A stretch of DNA of 64,000 bases from Pseudomonas sp. B21-056 (GTDB lineage: Bacteria; Pseudomonadota; Gammaproteobacteria; Pseudomonadales; Pseudomonadaceae), in the NCBI RefSeq assembly GCF_026016325.1, contig NZ_CP087203.1:62001-126000 (forward strand), given 5' to 3'. A program made the translations under genes and the position numbers. Below, one piece after another: positions 9,125 to 19,581 of the stretch. The notes under the pieces were generated by a model. That model was not told the origin of the DNA and searched no databases. It was given only the letters and a program-made list of their open reading frames with translations. The stretch's first letter is position 1. Each line of letters begins with the position of its first letter.

Positions 9125-10102
9125 ATGGCCAAACGTATCCAGTTCAGTTCCCACGGCGGCCCCGAAGTGCTTGAGTACGTGGACTATCAACCTGCCGAAC
9201 CGGGCCCGCAGCAGGTGCGCGTGAGCAACCGGGCCATCGGCCTGAATTTCATCGACACCTATTACCGCAGCGGCCTTTATCCACCGCCGGCCCTGCCTTC
9301 GGGCCTGGGCGCCGAAGGGGCAGGCGTGGTCGAGGCGGTCGGCTCGGGCGTTACCCGGTTCAAGGTGGGCGACCGGGTGGCCTATGGCAGCGGTCCGCTC
9401 GGGGCCTACAGCGATGTGCATGTGTTGCCCGAGGCCAATCTGGTGCACCTGCCGGAATCCATCAGCTTCGAACAGGCGGCCGGCGTCATGCTCAAGGGCC
9501 TGACGGTGCAGTATCTGTTGCGCCAGACCTATGAGCTCAAGGGCGGCGAAACCGTGCTGTTCCATGCCGCCGCCGGTGGCGTGGGCTCCCTGGCGTGCCA
9601 ATGGGCCAAGGCCCTGGGCGTGAAGCTGATCGGTACCGTGAGCTCTGCGGAGAAAGCTGCCGTCGCCAAAGCCCATGGCGCTTGGGAAACCATCGATTAC
9701 AGCAAGGAAAACGTCGTACAGCGGGTGCTGGAATTGACTGACGGCAAGAAAGTACCGGTGGTGTACGACGGGGTCGGCAAGGACACCTGGCTGACCTCGC
9801 TCGATTGCGTCGCGCCCCGTGGCCTGCTGGTGAGCTTCGGCAATGCCTCGGGTGCGGTGGACGGCGTGAACCTGGGGATCTTGTCGGCCAAAGGCTCGTT
9901 GTACGTAACCCGCCCAACCCTGGCGACTTACGCCAACAACGCCGAAAACCTGCAACGCATGGCCGACGAACTGTTCGGGATGATCAGCAGCGGCAAGCTC
10001 ACGGTGGATATCAACCAGCGTTACTCGCTGGCGGAAGCGGCCAAGGCCCAGGCCGAATTGTCGGCACGGCGCACGACGGGGTCGACCGTCCTGCTGCCTT
10101 GA
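9125..10102 (+). CDS. qor: NADPH:quinone oxidoreductase, zinc-independent MDR type
   Basis: Protein of 325 residues of the medium-chain dehydrogenase superfamily, quinone oxidoreductase branch, which lacks the structural zinc cysteines. Visible motifs are NFIDTYYRSGLYPPP, GLGAEGAGVVEAVG, the nucleotide site AAAGGVGSLACQWAKALG at about 145-165, and the C-terminal SARRTTGSTVLLP. The start at 9125 (MAKRIQFS) has GGAGAG 8 nt upstream; the reading frame extends far upstream antisense to hemF but that part is not coding. Reduces quinones with NADPH; physiological quinone unknown. Confidence 0.95.
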   Translation: MAKRIQFSSHGGPEVLEYVDYQPAEPGPQQVRVSNRAIGLNFIDTYYRSGLYPPPALPSGLGAEGAGVVEAVGSGVTRFKVGDRVAYGSGPLGAYSDVHVLPEANLVHLPESISFEQAAGVMLKGLTVQYLLRQTYELKGGETVLFHAAAGGVGSLACQWAKALGVKLIGTVSSAEKAAVAKAHGAWETIDYSKENVVQRVLELTDGKKVPVVYDGVGKDTWLTSLDCVAPRGLLVSFGNASGAVDGVNLGILSAKGSLYVTRPTLATYANNAENLQRMADELFGMISSGKLTVDINQRYSLAEAAKAQAELSARRTTGSTVLLP

Positions 10103-10154
10103 GCCTGAGCTCCCACAGGGTAATGCTGTTCACTTAAGACTTGCCCGGTTCATT

Positions 10155-10284
10155 GTGGCGAGGGGATTTATCCCCGCTGGGCTGCACAGCAGCCCCAACA
10201 CAGGCGACTCAATTCGCCTGATGCACCGAATGGCATGGCTTTGGGGCTGCTTCGCGGCCCAGCGGGGATAAATCCCCTCGCCAC
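10155..10284. repeat. REP-type inverted repeat, family A, copy 5
   Basis: Facing REP units with outer arms GTGGCGAGGGGATTTATCC and its complement. Separates the convergent qor and tsaC genes. A short repeated phrase (TCATTAGCTCCCACAG-like) is seen on both sides near 10110 and 10315. Confidence 0.85.
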
Positions 10285-10362
10285 AGGTTCATCTACTTTC
10301 TTAAATGAACAGCATTAGCTCCCACAGGGGGATCTGTGTTGAGTCCAGGGGGGTAACCCGGC

Positions 10363-10920
10363 TCAGTCCGGCCGGACGACTTTGCCGGTGGCCAGGTCGC
10401 GAATCACGCTGGGGTTCTTGCGCCCGCCCAGGTTGCCGCCGAGCACCAGGTCGATCTGTCCGCGGAAGTACTGCTCGACGCGAATCCGCGTACGTGCTGC
10501 CGGGCGGCCCTGGGGGTTGGCCGAGGTGGACACCAGCGGCCCGACCAGCGAACACAGGTCCCGCACGGTGGGATGATCGCTGACCCGCAGCGCCACCGTG
10601 TCGTGCACCCCGGTGATCCATTCCGGCAGCAGGTTCTGGTGCGGCACCAGCCAGGTGTTGGGCCCCGGCCAGGTGCTGGCCATGCGGTCCATCCAGGTGT
10701 CGGGGAAGTCTTCGAACAGGAAGTCGAACTGGTGAATGTTATCCGCCACCAGGATCAGCCCCTTGTCGGGCAACCGTGATTTTATCGCCAGCAGACGCTC
10801 CACCGCCTCCTCGTTCCACGGATCGCACCCCAGGCCCCAGACCGCTTCGGTTGGGTAGGCAATCACCGCCCCGGCGCGAATTTCTCGCGCGGCTTGTTGC
10901 ACACGCCAACTGTTGACCAT
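10363..10920 (-). CDS. tsaC: Threonylcarbamoyl-AMP synthase (YrdC/Sua5 family)
   Basis: Protein of 185 residues making L-threonylcarbamoyl-AMP, the first step of t6A37 modification of ANN-decoding tRNAs. YrdC-fold motifs are [43 protein letters not shown] and [15 protein letters not shown]. It is the short TsaC form without a Sua5 C-terminal domain. The start at 10918-10920 (MVNSWRV) has GGAGA at a good distance; an upstream in-frame ATG lacks one. Reads in the same direction as dprA, with a 61-nt gap. Confidence 0.95.
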   Translation of the reverse strand: MVNSWRVQQAAREIRAGAVIAYPTEAVWGLGCDPWNEEAVERLLAIKSRLPDKGLILVADNIHQFDFLFEDFPDTWMDRMASTWPGPNTWLVPHQNLLPEWITGVHDTVALRVSDHPTVRDLCSLVGPLVSTSANPQGRPAARTRIRVEQYFRGQIDLVLGGNLGGRKNPSVIRDLATGKVVRPD

Positions 10921-10981
10921 GAAAGATTCTCCGCAACACAAGATAAGGCTGTGCGCAGTTTACCGATCTTCCCCATAAAAC

Positions 10982-12082
10982 CTAGCGCGTGCGCGCAAAC
11001 CAGCGGCCGTTGTCGCTGGTGGCGCTTCCCTCCATTTCCAGTTCGGTCAGCGCCGCCAGCACTTTGGGCAACCCCCAGCCACTGGCCTCGGCCAAGGCTT
11101 CACTGGTCAGCGGTGCGGCATGCAGCAGGCGCAGCAGCGGGTGTGTCACTGGCACAGGCTCATCCGTCAACGATAACCGTTGCCAACCGCGCAATGCTTC
11201 GAGGATGTGCTCCACGGTTTCCACCAGCGCCGCCCCGTCGCGGATCAACTGATGACAACCTCGGGCGCCGGGGTGATGGATCGACCCCGGAATGGCGTAC
11301 ACCTCGCGACCTTGTTCCGCCGCCAGCCGTGCCGTGATCAGCGAACCGCTGGCGACACTGGCTTCGACCACCAGCACGCCCAGGGACAAGCCACTGATGA
11401 TCCGGTTGCGGCGCGGAAAGTTGCTGGCGTGGGGCGGCGCGTCCAACGGAAACTCCGAGAGCACCGCGCTGCCTTGGGCAATCATCGCGTCCGCCAACCG
11501 ACGATTGCGCTGTGGATAAAAATTTTCCAGGCCGGTGCCCAACACCCCGACAGTCTGCCCGCCGACGTCCAGTGCCGCCTGATGGGCCGCCGCATCGATG
11601 CCCAGGGCCAGGCCGCTGGTGATGACAAAACCGGCGCTGGCCAGGCTGCGGGAAAACGCCGCGGCCGTGTCCATTCCCGGACGCGAGGCCCGGCGACTGC
11701 CCACCATCGCCAACTGCGGTTTTTCCAGGATAGTGGGATCGCCAGCGGCGAATAATAGCGGTGGCGCATCGCTGATCTGCGCCAATAGCGCCGGGTAGTC
11801 AGGCTGGTCCCACATCAGCAAATGCTGGCCCGAACCCTCCAACCAGGCCAATGCATGGGCGGCGCCGTCGCGCACATCCGGGTTGCGCCGGGCCTCGACA
11901 CTCGCCGCCGGCAACCCCAGCGCCCGCCACGCACTGGCCGGCGCGCTGATGGCTTTGGAGGCCGAGCCGAAGGCTTCCATCAGGGTCATGAAACGTTTGG
12001 GTCCCAGCTCCGGCAAGCGGTGCAGGCGCAGGCGGGCCTCCAGTTCCGCAGGGGAAACTGCAGGGCATTCAGGCAATGACAT
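10982..12082 (-). CDS. dprA: DNA-processing protein DprA (Smf)
   Basis: Protein of 366 residues that loads RecA on incoming single-stranded DNA in transformation. An N-terminal SAM-like region (to about 80) precedes the Rossmann-like DprA core, with the signatures MVGSRRASRPG, ITSGLALGIDAAAHQAAL, GTGLENFYPQRNRRLA and FPRRNRIISGLSLGVLVVEA. A C-terminal winged-helix-like segment (TSEALAEASGWGLPKVLAALTELEMEG, about 330-355) matches the DML1-type domain. The start MSLPECPAVS at 12082 is chosen by family length; a longer frame begins at 12127. Follows the LysM gene by 81 nt. Confidence 0.94.
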   Translation of the reverse strand: MSLPECPAVSPAELEARLRLHRLPELGPKRFMTLMEAFGSASKAISAPASAWRALGLPAASVEARRNPDVRDGAAHALAWLEGSGQHLLMWDQPDYPALLAQISDAPPLLFAAGDPTILEKPQLAMVGSRRASRPGMDTAAAFSRSLASAGFVITSGLALGIDAAAHQAALDVGGQTVGVLGTGLENFYPQRNRRLADAMIAQGSAVLSEFPLDAPPHASNFPRRNRIISGLSLGVLVVEASVASGSLITARLAAEQGREVYAIPGSIHHPGARGCHQLIRDGAALVETVEHILEALRGWQRLSLTDEPVPVTHPLLRLLHAAPLTSEALAEASGWGLPKVLAALTELEMEGSATSDNGRWFARTR

Positions 12083-12163
12083 GTGATCAATCCTTGATCG
12101 TGATAAGCCCCGTTCAAACGGGAACAAGCTGTGGATAACTCTGTTGGTAACTTGTGAGACCCG

Positions 12164-13189
12164 TTATGGATTGCGCACCTTGTCGAGCACCGCCAGCGAG
12201 CGCGAGGCGTACAGCACCAGGCCATAGCTGAGCTTGTCGTAGGTACGGAACACCATCAGCAGGCCGGCTCGTTCGTCGGGGATCTTCACCGGTTCGCCGG
12301 TAATGCGGTCGCGCACGGTTTCCCCGGTCTTCATCACCGCCAGCACGTTGCCTTCGGCCAGCCCGTCGCGCCGACCTTTGTTCAGGGTGACCACATCCAG
12401 CGCGCCGATCTGGGTCACGCCCCGTGGCACGTCGAGGATCAGCCCGTCGATCTCCGTTTTCGGCGCGCTGGGCATGAAGGTCGAATTGATCGAGCGTTCC
12501 TCGCCGCTGAACAGCCGGTCGCCGAGGCGCACTTCCTGGGTGGTGCGTTGCAGGGTGAGGGTAGTGACGTCGCCTTCGGCGGCCACGACCTCAGCACTGC
12601 CGATGTCGTCGGCGTTGATGCCCAGCAGTTCCTTGGTCTGCGGGTCGGTGTAGACCTTGCCCTGGCGGAAGATGCCGTAGGCCGACTGACTTGTGTCGAA
12701 TGCCCCGCGGGCGAAGATCTGGTCCCCGGCGCCGCTGAGCACCCGTTCGGCGTTACCGGCGACGACGTAGGGCGCTTTGTTGAAGTCCGTGGCTGTGTCG
12801 ACGATGCGATTGCTCAGCAGGAAGCTGTTGATGGCTTGCAACGGGATGCTCGGGATGGCATCGGCCACCGGCGAGCTGCGGATGCGCGGCGACAGTTTGA
12901 TGGTGCCCCGGGAGGCGCCGCGATTGAGGGTCAGCCGTGGCTGGCCGTTGACGTAGACCAGTGACAGGGTATCGCCGGGATAGATCAGGTTGGGGTTTTC
13001 GATCTGCGGGTTGGCCTGCCAGAGTTCGGGCCATTTCCATGGCTCGCGCAGGTATTTGCCGGAGATGTCCCACAGTGTGTCGCCAGTGACCACGGTGTAT
13101 TGCTGCGGGAAACCTTCCCGAAGCTGCACTTGCCCTTGCGCGATACCGGCCGAGGCCAGGAGCAGCAGGGCGAGTAGTGATTTCCTCAT
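12164..13189 (-). CDS. Secreted LysM peptidoglycan-binding domain protein
   Basis: Protein of 341 residues with a signal peptide ([19 protein letters not shown]) and one LysM domain at about 30-82 ([17 protein letters not shown]...[17 protein letters not shown]). The remaining 250 residues have no motif that I can name beyond repeated beta-rich stretches such as [11 protein letters not shown] and [21 protein letters not shown]. The orthologue always sits between dprA and def in Pseudomonas. Divergent from def, 155 nt apart. Role likely in cell-wall maintenance; not demonstrated. Confidence 0.9.
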   Translation of the reverse strand: MRKSLLALLLLASAGIAQGQVQLREGFPQQYTVVTGDTLWDISGKYLREPWKWPELWQANPQIENPNLIYPGDTLSLVYVNGQPRLTLNRGASRGTIKLSPRIRSSPVADAIPSIPLQAINSFLLSNRIVDTATDFNKAPYVVAGNAERVLSGAGDQIFARGAFDTSQSAYGIFRQGKVYTDPQTKELLGINADDIGSAEVVAAEGDVTTLTLQRTTQEVRLGDRLFSGEERSINSTFMPSAPKTEIDGLILDVPRGVTQIGALDVVTLNKGRRDGLAEGNVLAVMKTGETVRDRITGEPVKIPDERAGLLMVFRTYDKLSYGLVLYASRSLAVLDKVRNP

Positions 13190-13344
13190 GCGGTGAATCC
13201 CTTTATCATGTGCGTTCGCGTAAAACGCCAGAGCCCCCGTGGCTCGCTCCGTATCAAGAGCGACGTTTTACAACGGTAGCCTGCATCCCAAGACACGCCA
13301 GGCCAGCCACCCGACTTTACCTCACACGTGCATTGATCAAGCTT

Positions 13345-13851
13345 ATGGCCATTTTGAACATTCTCGAATTTCCGGACCCGCGCCTGCGCACGATCGCCAA
13401 ACCGGTGGCCGTAGTGGACGACGAAGTGCGTCAGTTGGTCGATGACATGTTTGAAACAATGTATGAAGCGCCAGGCATCGGCCTCGCCGCGACCCAGGTC
13501 AACGTGCACAAACGTATTGTCGTGATGGACCTCTCCGAAGACCGCAGCGAGCCGCGGGTGTTCATCAACCCCGAGTTCGAAACCCTGACCGACGAGATGG
13601 AGCAATACCAGGAAGGCTGCCTCTCGGTGCCGGGTTTCTACGAAAACGTCGACCGCCCGCAAAAGGTCAAGATCAAGGCTTTGGACCGTGACGGCCAGCC
13701 TTACGAACTGATCGCCGAAGGGTTGCTGGCGGTGTGCATCCAGCACGAATGCGACCACCTCAACGGCAAGCTGTTCGTGGATTACCTGTCGACCCTCAAG
13801 CGTGACCGGATCAAGAAGAAACTGGAAAAGATCCATCGCCAGAACGCTTGA
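13345..13851 (+). CDS. def: Peptide deformylase
   Basis: Protein of 168 residues that removes the formyl group from nascent proteins. All three metallo-site motifs are present: GIGLAATQ (about 45-52), EGCLS (about 89-93) and QHECDHLNG (about 132-140), giving one Cys and two His metal ligands plus the catalytic Glu. The start MAILNILEF at 13345 fits the family; the longer upstream frame is not conserved-looking. A strong terminator follows, so def may be expressed partly apart from fmt. Confidence 0.97.
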   Translation: MAILNILEFPDPRLRTIAKPVAVVDDEVRQLVDDMFETMYEAPGIGLAATQVNVHKRIVVMDLSEDRSEPRVFINPEFETLTDEMEQYQEGCLSVPGFYENVDRPQKVKIKALDRDGQPYELIAEGLLAVCIQHECDHLNGKLFVDYLSTLKRDRIKKKLEKIHRQNA

Positions 13852-13861
13852 TGCCCCCTTC

Positions 13862-13892
13862 AAAGGCTTGCCGCGGCAAGCCTTTTTTCTTT
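13862..13892 (+). terminator. Rho-independent terminator after def
   Basis: A near-perfect stem AAGGCTTGCC / GGCAAGCCTT with a 2-nt loop is followed by TTTTTTCTTT. It starts 11 nt after the def stop and ends 29 nt before the fmt start. Confidence 0.85.
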
Positions 13893-13920
13893 ATGCGACT
13901 GTTGTTGATTGAGAGCTTCC

Positions 13921-14880
13921 ATGACTGAGCCACTGCGCATCGTCTTTGCCGGCACTCCCGAGTTTGCCGCCGAACACCTCAAGGCCCTGCTGGCCAGCCC
14001 CCATGAAATCATCGCGGTCTACACCCAGCCGGACCGGCCGGCGGGCCGTGGGCAAAAACTGATGCCCAGCCCGGTCAAGCAACTGGCTTTGGAAAACGGT
14101 TTGCCGGTGTTGCAACCACCGACCTTGCGTGACCCGCAAGCCCAGGCCGAACTGGCCGCGCTGAAGCCGGACCTGATGGTGGTGGTCGCCTATGGCCTGA
14201 TCCTGCCCCAAGTGGTGCTGGACATCCCGCGCCTGGGTTGCATCAACAGTCACGCCTCGTTGCTGCCGCGCTGGCGCGGTGCGGCGCCGATCCAGCGTGC
14301 CGTGGAAGCCGGCGATGCCGAGAGCGGCGTGACCGTGATGCGCATGGAGGCCGGCCTGGACACCGGGCCGATGCTGCTCAAGGTCAGCACCCCCATCAGC
14401 GCCGAAGACACCGGCGGCAGCCTGCACGATCGCCTCGCGCTGATCGGCCCGCCAGCGGTGGTCCAGGCCATTGCCGGCTTGGCCGCCGGCACGTTGGCAG
14501 GCGAAGTGCAGGATGACAGCCTCGCCACCTACGCCCACAAATTGAACAAGGACGAGGCCCGCATCGACTGGAGCCGGCCGGCGGTCGAACTGGAACGACT
14601 GGTGCGCGCCTTCAACCCGTGGCCGATCTGCCACAGCACCTTGAGCGGTGAAGCGGTGAAAGTGTTGGCCGCGAGCGGTGCCGAAGGGAAGGGCGCGCCA
14701 GGGCAGATCCTCAGTGCCAGCAAGGACGGCCTCGTCGTCGCCTGCGGTGAACAGGCGCTGTGCCTGACCCGTCTGCAATTGCCCGGCGGCAAGGCGCTGA
14801 ACTTCAGTGATTTGTTCAACAGCCGTCGTGAGAAATTTGCCGTCGGCAGCGTCCTCGGCCAAGCGGTGGACGCCTCATGA
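13921..14880 (+). CDS. fmt: Methionyl-tRNA formyltransferase
   Basis: Protein of 319 residues that formylates initiator Met-tRNA. Motifs are [12 protein letters not shown] at the N-terminus, [11 protein letters not shown], the formyl-folate site [20 protein letters not shown] (about 108-127) with the catalytic Asn and His, and ETGVTVM-like [20 protein letters not shown]. The C-terminal OB-like domain runs from about 205. Its stop overlaps the rsmB start by 4 nt (ATGA), so translation is probably coupled. Confidence 0.97.
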   Translation: MTEPLRIVFAGTPEFAAEHLKALLASPHEIIAVYTQPDRPAGRGQKLMPSPVKQLALENGLPVLQPPTLRDPQAQAELAALKPDLMVVVAYGLILPQVVLDIPRLGCINSHASLLPRWRGAAPIQRAVEAGDAESGVTVMRMEAGLDTGPMLLKVSTPISAEDTGGSLHDRLALIGPPAVVQAIAGLAAGTLAGEVQDDSLATYAHKLNKDEARIDWSRPAVELERLVRAFNPWPICHSTLSGEAVKVLAASGAEGKGAPGQILSASKDGLVVACGEQALCLTRLQLPGGKALNFSDLFNSRREKFAVGSVLGQAVDAS

Positions 14881-16187
14881 ACCCGCGTCTGGCCGCCGCC
14901 AAGGCGCTTGCCGCCGTGCTCAGCGGCAAAGCGTCGCTCAACAGTTCCCTGCCGACCCAGTTGGACAAGGTTGAAGACCGTGATCGCGGTTTCACCCAGG
15001 ACCTGGCGTTCGGCACCGCTCGCTGGCAGCCACGGCTGTCGGCCCTGGCGGCCAAGCTGTTGCAGAAACCGTTCAAAGCCGCCGACGCCGACGTCGAAGC
15101 GCTGCTGTTGGTGGGGCTTTACCAGTTGCTCTACACCCGCGTGCCCGCCCATGCCGCCATCGGCGAAACCGTGGGCTGCGCCGACAAGCTGAAGAAGCCC
15201 TGGGCCAAGGCCCTGCTCAATGCCGTGTTGCGCCGCGCCCAACGGGAAAGCGAACCCCTGCTGGCCGAGCTGGAGCACGACCCGGTGGTGCGCACCGCTC
15301 ACCCGCGCTGGTTGCAGAAATCCCTCAAGGCTTTTTGGCCCGAGCAATGGGAAGCCATCTGCGCGGCCAACAACGCCCACCCGCCGATGATCCTGCGGGT
15401 CAACCGCCGTCACCATTCCCGCGATGCCTACCTGGCGTTGCTGGGCGAGGCCGGCATCCCGGCCCAGCCGTGTGTGTACAGCCGCGACGGTATCCTGCTG
15501 GAAACCCCGAGCGATGTGCGCACCCTGCCGGGCTTCGCCGAGGGCTGGATCAGCGTCCAGGACGAAGCCGCCCAACTGGCCGCCGACCTGCTGGAACTGG
15601 CATCCGGCCAACGGGTGCTGGACGCCTGCTGCGCACCGGGGGGCAAGACCTGCCACATCCTCGAGGCCGAGCCGAAGCTGGCCGGCGTGGTGGCGGTGGA
15701 CCTGGAAGCCAAGCGCCTGGTGCGGGTGAAGGAAAACCTCGAGCGCCTGGGCCTGGACGCCGAGCTGATCGCCGCCGACGGTCGCGACACGGCCACCTGG
15801 TGGGACGGCCAGCCGTTCCAGCGCATCCTGCTGGACGCGCCGTGCTCGGCCACCGGCGTGATCCGTCGTCACCCGGACATCAAGCTCACCCGCCAACCGG
15901 ACGACATTGCTGCATTGGCGCTGCTGCAGGGCGAACTGCTCGACGCCCTGTGGCAGACCCTCGACGTCGGCGGCATCCTGCTCTACGCCACCTGCTCGAC
16001 CTTGCCAACCGAGAACACCGAAGTGATCGAAGCCTTCCTCGCCCGCACCCCTGGCGCCCGGGAACTGGATATCGCCACCCAGGCCGGCCTGAAGCAGCCC
16101 CATGGCCGCCAGTTGCTGGCCCAGGAGGGCGGTCACGACGGGTTCTACTACGCCAAGCTGATCAAGATCGCCGCCGCACGCGGTTAA
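14877..16187 (+). CDS. rsmB: 16S rRNA (cytosine-967-C5)-methyltransferase
   Basis: Protein of 436 residues. The N-terminal NusB-like domain is at about 1-140 ([20 protein letters not shown]). The C-terminal SAM-dependent domain has [13 protein letters not shown] (motif I), the catalytic TCS motif in [19 protein letters not shown], and the second cysteine in [19 protein letters not shown]. This is the two-cysteine arrangement of Fmu/Sun enzymes. Part of the fmt-rsmB-trkA operon, 24 nt before trkA. Confidence 0.97.
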   Translation: MNPRLAAAKALAAVLSGKASLNSSLPTQLDKVEDRDRGFTQDLAFGTARWQPRLSALAAKLLQKPFKAADADVEALLLVGLYQLLYTRVPAHAAIGETVGCADKLKKPWAKALLNAVLRRAQRESEPLLAELEHDPVVRTAHPRWLQKSLKAFWPEQWEAICAANNAHPPMILRVNRRHHSRDAYLALLGEAGIPAQPCVYSRDGILLETPSDVRTLPGFAEGWISVQDEAAQLAADLLELASGQRVLDACCAPGGKTCHILEAEPKLAGVVAVDLEAKRLVRVKENLERLGLDAELIAADGRDTATWWDGQPFQRILLDAPCSATGVIRRHPDIKLTRQPDDIAALALLQGELLDALWQTLDVGGILLYATCSTLPTENTEVIEAFLARTPGARELDIATQAGLKQPHGRQLLAQEGGHDGFYYAKLIKIAAARG

Positions 16188-16211
16188 GACCGATTCGAAA
16201 GGAGTGAATGG

Positions 16212-17585
16212 ATGAAAATCATCATCCTCGGCGCAGGGCAGGTCGGCGGTTCGCTGGCGGAACATCTGGCCAGCGAGGCCAACGACATCACCGTGGTCGA
16301 CACCGACGGCGAACGCCTGCGCGACCTCGGTGACCGTCTCGACATCCGCACCGTGCAAGGGCGGGGTTCCCTGCCGACGGTGCTGCGCCAGGCCGGCGCC
16401 GACGATGCCGACATGCTGGTGGCCGTCACCAACAGCGACGAAACCAACATGGTCGCCTGCCAGGTGGCCCACACCCTGTTCCACACCCCCACCAAGATCG
16501 CCCGGGTGCGGGAAGCGGCCTACCTGACCCGCGCCGACCTGTTCGACAACGAAGCGATCCCGGTGGATGTATTGATCAGCCCCGAGCAGGTGGTGACCAA
16601 CTACATCAAGCGCCTGATCGAGCATCCGGGCGCCTTGCAGGTAATCGACTTTGCCGAGAGCAAGGCGCAACTGGTGGCGATCAAGGCCTACTACGGCGGG
16701 CCGTTGGTGGGGCAGCAACTGCGTCAGCTACGCGAGCACATGCCGAATGTGGAAATGCGCGTCGCGGCCATCTTCCGCCGCGACCGGCCGATCCTGCCCC
16801 AGGGCGATACGGTGATCGAAGCGGACGACGAGGTGTTTTTCATCGCCGCCAAGGCGAATATTCGTGCGGTGATGAGCGAAATGCGCCGTCTCGACGAAAA
16901 CTACAAACGCATCGTCATCGCCGGCGGTGGGCAGATCGGCGAGCGCCTGGCCGAAGCCATCGAAAGCCGCTACCAGGTGAAGATCATCGAGATGAACCCG
17001 GCCCGCTGCCGCTACCTCTCGGACACCCTCGACAGCACCGTGGTGCTGCAGGGCAGCGCCTCGGATCGCGACCTGCTGCTGGAAGAAAACATCGCCGACG
17101 CCGACATCTTCCTGGCCCTGACCAACGACGACGAAGCCAACATCATGTCCTCGCTGCTGGCAAAGCGCCTGGGGGCGAGGAAAGTGATGACCATCATCAA
17201 CAACCCGGCCTACGTCGACCTGATCCAGGGCGGCGACATCGACATCGCCATCAGCCCGCAACTGGCAACCATCGGCACCTTGCTCGCCCACGTGCGCCGC
17301 GGCGACATCGTCAGCGTGCACTCCCTGCGCCGCGGCGCGGCCGAAGCCATCGAAGCCATCGCCCACGGCGACGCCAAGTCCAGCAAAGTGATCGGCAAAG
17401 CCATCCGCGACATCGGCCTGCCGCCCGGCACCACCATCGGCGCCATCATCCGCGACGAAGAAGTGCTGATCGCCCACGATGACACCGTGATCCAGACGGG
17501 CGACCATGTGATCCTGTTCCTGGTGGACAAGAAGCACATTCGCGATGTCGAGAAGCTGTTCCATGTGGGGTTGAGCTTCTTCTGA
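16212..17585 (+). CDS. trkA: Trk potassium uptake regulator TrkA
   Basis: Cytoplasmic NAD-binding regulatory subunit of the Trk potassium channel, 457 residues. It is a tandem of two RCK units: the first N-domain begins [20 protein letters not shown] with the acidic [15 protein letters not shown], and the second begins near 235 with [18 protein letters not shown]. Each is followed by a TrkA-C domain. AGGAGTG lies before the start. Third gene of the fmt-rsmB-trkA operon. Confidence 0.97.
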   Translation: MKIIILGAGQVGGSLAEHLASEANDITVVDTDGERLRDLGDRLDIRTVQGRGSLPTVLRQAGADDADMLVAVTNSDETNMVACQVAHTLFHTPTKIARVREAAYLTRADLFDNEAIPVDVLISPEQVVTNYIKRLIEHPGALQVIDFAESKAQLVAIKAYYGGPLVGQQLRQLREHMPNVEMRVAAIFRRDRPILPQGDTVIEADDEVFFIAAKANIRAVMSEMRRLDENYKRIVIAGGGQIGERLAEAIESRYQVKIIEMNPARCRYLSDTLDSTVVLQGSASDRDLLLEENIADADIFLALTNDDEANIMSSLLAKRLGARKVMTIINNPAYVDLIQGGDIDIAISPQLATIGTLLAHVRRGDIVSVHSLRRGAAEAIEAIAHGDAKSSKVIGKAIRDIGLPPGTTIGAIIRDEEVLIAHDDTVIQTGDHVILFLVDKKHIRDVEKLFHVGLSFF

Positions 17586-17590
17586 GTGCC

Positions 17591-17701
17591 GATCGTTCCC
17601 ACGCTCCGCGTGGGAATGCCTCTACGGACGCTCCGCGTTCGGCTCTTGAGGGGACGCAGAGCGTCCTTGGCTGCATTCCCACGCAGAGCGTGGGAACGAT
17701 C
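17591..17701. repeat. 111-bp palindromic repeat, family C, copy 1
   Basis: Begins GATCGTTCCCACGCTCCGCG and ends with its complement; an inner pair (GACGCTCCGCG / GCAGAGCGTC) is nested. Copy 2 at 19986-20096 is, base for base with few changes, the reverse complement of this copy. Together they bracket the TPR, pyocin and immunity genes. Lies just after the trkA stop and may serve as its transcription end. Confidence 0.9.
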
Positions 17702-17727
17702 CTGACCCGACCAACAAGGAAACCCCC

Positions 17728-18039
17728 ATGCTCGACTCCCTGGAAAAAATGCTCGCCAAGGGCGTGGATAACTCCCTCCTGCGCTTCGGCCTCGGCAAAG
17801 GCTACCTCGACCTCGCCGATTTCCCCCGCGCCGCCGAACACCTCCAACGCTGCATCGAACTCGACCCCAAGTACTCAGCCGCCTGGAAACTGCTAGGCAA
17901 GGCCCACCAAGGCCAAGGCGACCTACCCGCCGCCCGCCATGCCTGGGAACAAGGCCTGGAAGCCGCCCGTGCCCACGGCGACAAGCAGGCCGAAAAAGAA
18001 ATGGCCGTGTTCCTCAAGAAACTCGACCGTCATCCCTGA
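17728..18039 (+). CDS. Tetratricopeptide-repeat protein
   Basis: Protein of 103 residues with two TPR units (LRFGLGKGYLDLADFPRAAEHLQRCIELDP at about 18-48 and the following SAAWKLLGKAHQGQGDLPAARHAWEQGLEAA), i.e. a short helical adaptor. No signal peptide, so cytoplasmic. AAGGAAA precedes the ATG. A similar TPR gene near trkA is known in other pseudomonads as I recall. Partner protein unknown. Confidence 0.85.
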   Translation: MLDSLEKMLAKGVDNSLLRFGLGKGYLDLADFPRAAEHLQRCIELDPKYSAAWKLLGKAHQGQGDLPAARHAWEQGLEAARAHGDKQAEKEMAVFLKKLDRHP

Positions 18040-18053
18040 ACACCCACACACCC

Positions 18054-18213
18054 GTGGCGAGGGAGCTTGCTCCCGCTTGAGTGCGAAGCACTCATAAAAA
18101 AGCCAGCCATCCCCGAATGCCAGCCAGTGAAAGGAATAAGAACTGCACACAACTCTTGTGGCGAGGGGATTCAGCGAAACGTCGCACCGCCCCGCTGGGC
18201 TGCGCAGCAGCCC
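18054..18213. repeat. REP-type repeats, family A, copy 6 (two partial units)
   Basis: A first unit at 18054 (GTGGCGAGGGAGCTTGCTCC) is followed by unrelated sequence and a second, same-strand unit at 18158-18213 (GTGGCGAGGGGATTCAGCG, then GCTGGGCTGCGCAGCAGCC). Unlike the other copies the units are in the same orientation. They lie in the 338-nt gap between the TPR and pyocin genes; the rest of the gap (18214-18377) shows no gene. Confidence 0.7.
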
Positions 18214-18377
18214 AAACAGCCAACACAAGACAAGCTGAAAGGAAAAAGTCTGTCCTTTTCGCTGGCCTACACAGTCTGAGGAAACGCCCCGACCATTCCA
18301 GGATTCCTCCTACAGCCCCACCCTCTACCCCTGAGTTAGCGTCCGTCCTGCATTGACTGGACGAGACTTGCCCCTCC

Positions 18378-19568
18378 GTGACACCCCCAAACGATATCCC
18401 CAAGGTACGAAACCCACCCGGCGGCGACGGACATTACGTCACCTATCGAGACATGACGCCCAGCGAACTGGCTGAGCGTGAAGCCGGACAATTGAAATAT
18501 GAAGCCATGCTCGCCCGGCAGGCCGCTTACGAAAAGGAACGCTGGACCCCGATCGATAAAACGCCACGCTCCGTCACCGGGAGTGTGTTTGCCAAGTGCT
18601 GCAAGCTACCCGACGGCGTAGTGGATTACAGCAACCCCAACGGCTACGTACCGGCTGATCAGGTCAAGCAGTACGGCGACCTGGTTTGGCTCGGCGGCAG
18701 GAAAGCCGACGGATCGGGGACTGTTTCTCTCAAGCAGATGGGTGCCGGCACGATCACCGCGTCATTGGGCAGACTTGCCCTCGGTGGTACCGCGCTTGGA
18801 ACGACCGGAGCAGTGGCCGGCAGCACCGTCGTCGCCGGTCTGTTAACCGGCATCGTCGCCTTGCTCTGGCCTTCCAGCCTGGGTGATAGCGCCCTGTATT
18901 CCGAAGACCAGCTACGCAACCTGAACCAAGCCCGCAGCCGCATGCGCTTGCATGTAGAGCAGCAGGCCGACGGCAGCCTCAAGGGGTATGGCTTCTATAC
19001 CGGCCAGAACCGCGATTGGGAAATGGTCGATGTCGTTCACTTCACACCTCGCGCCGAGCGGTTTGTCGCTGACCTGGGCGAGGGTATCGAGCTGATCTGG
19101 ACCCCGGCTATCGATCCGTCCGACGCCTTGGGTATTCCCGCCCTGGAAGCGGCACCGCAGGCACCTTCCATCTGGATCTATCCGCCGACGCCCATGGCCG
19201 ACAGCATCATCGTCGATCCGATCTATCCGCCGGAGTACAAGGATTTCATTCTGGTGTTTCCGGCGGATTCGGGGGTTCGGCCGGTTTATGTTGTGGTGAG
19301 TTTGCCTGGAGATCATCAGTATCACGATGCGCCCGAACTACTGCCCGCATTCCCAGACGCTATCAGTGTGAAATCTAAGTCATCGGTCCAAGGAGGAGGA
19401 AAACGCAGGGCTCGTTGGATGGATAAAAAAGGGCGAATTTACGAGTGGGACTCGAAAAGCGCCGCGGTAGAAAAGTATGACAAGCTAGGTAATCATCTTG
19501 GTGAGTTCGACCATATAACAGGCAAACAAACCAAGCCTGCTAAATCCGGCAGAAAAACACCCAGATAA
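18378..19568 (+). CDS. S-type pyocin/colicin E3-like ribonuclease bacteriocin
   Basis: Protein of 396 residues from a GTG start. About 1-120 is polar and unassigned, with FAKCCKLPDG near 71-80; 121-166 is a glycine- and alanine-rich hydrophobic stretch. About 180-310 is a typical pyocin-S translocation domain (LHVEQQADGSLKGYGFYTGQ, WTPAIDPSDALGIPALE, IYPPEYKDFILVFPADSGV). About 311-396 is a colicin E3-type 16S rRNA-cleaving domain, with HQYHDAPE holding the expected catalytic histidine cluster, then RWMDKKGRIYEWDS and HLGEFDHITGKQTK. No classical receptor-binding domain is seen. The immunity gene follows 13 nt later. Confidence 0.85.
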   Translation: MTPPNDIPKVRNPPGGDGHYVTYRDMTPSELAEREAGQLKYEAMLARQAAYEKERWTPIDKTPRSVTGSVFAKCCKLPDGVVDYSNPNGYVPADQVKQYGDLVWLGGRKADGSGTVSLKQMGAGTITASLGRLALGGTALGTTGAVAGSTVVAGLLTGIVALLWPSSLGDSALYSEDQLRNLNQARSRMRLHVEQQADGSLKGYGFYTGQNRDWEMVDVVHFTPRAERFVADLGEGIELIWTPAIDPSDALGIPALEAAPQAPSIWIYPPTPMADSIIVDPIYPPEYKDFILVFPADSGVRPVYVVVSLPGDHQYHDAPELLPAFPDAISVKSKSSVQGGGKRRARWMDKKGRIYEWDSKSAAVEKYDKLGNHLGEFDHITGKQTKPAKSGRKTPR

Positions 19569-19581
19569 TCAGGAACGAATA

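Noticed and set aside
14529..16718. Minus-strand frame of 729 codons over fmt, rsmB and trkA
   Set aside because: Antisense to three clear genes; a GC-driven open frame.
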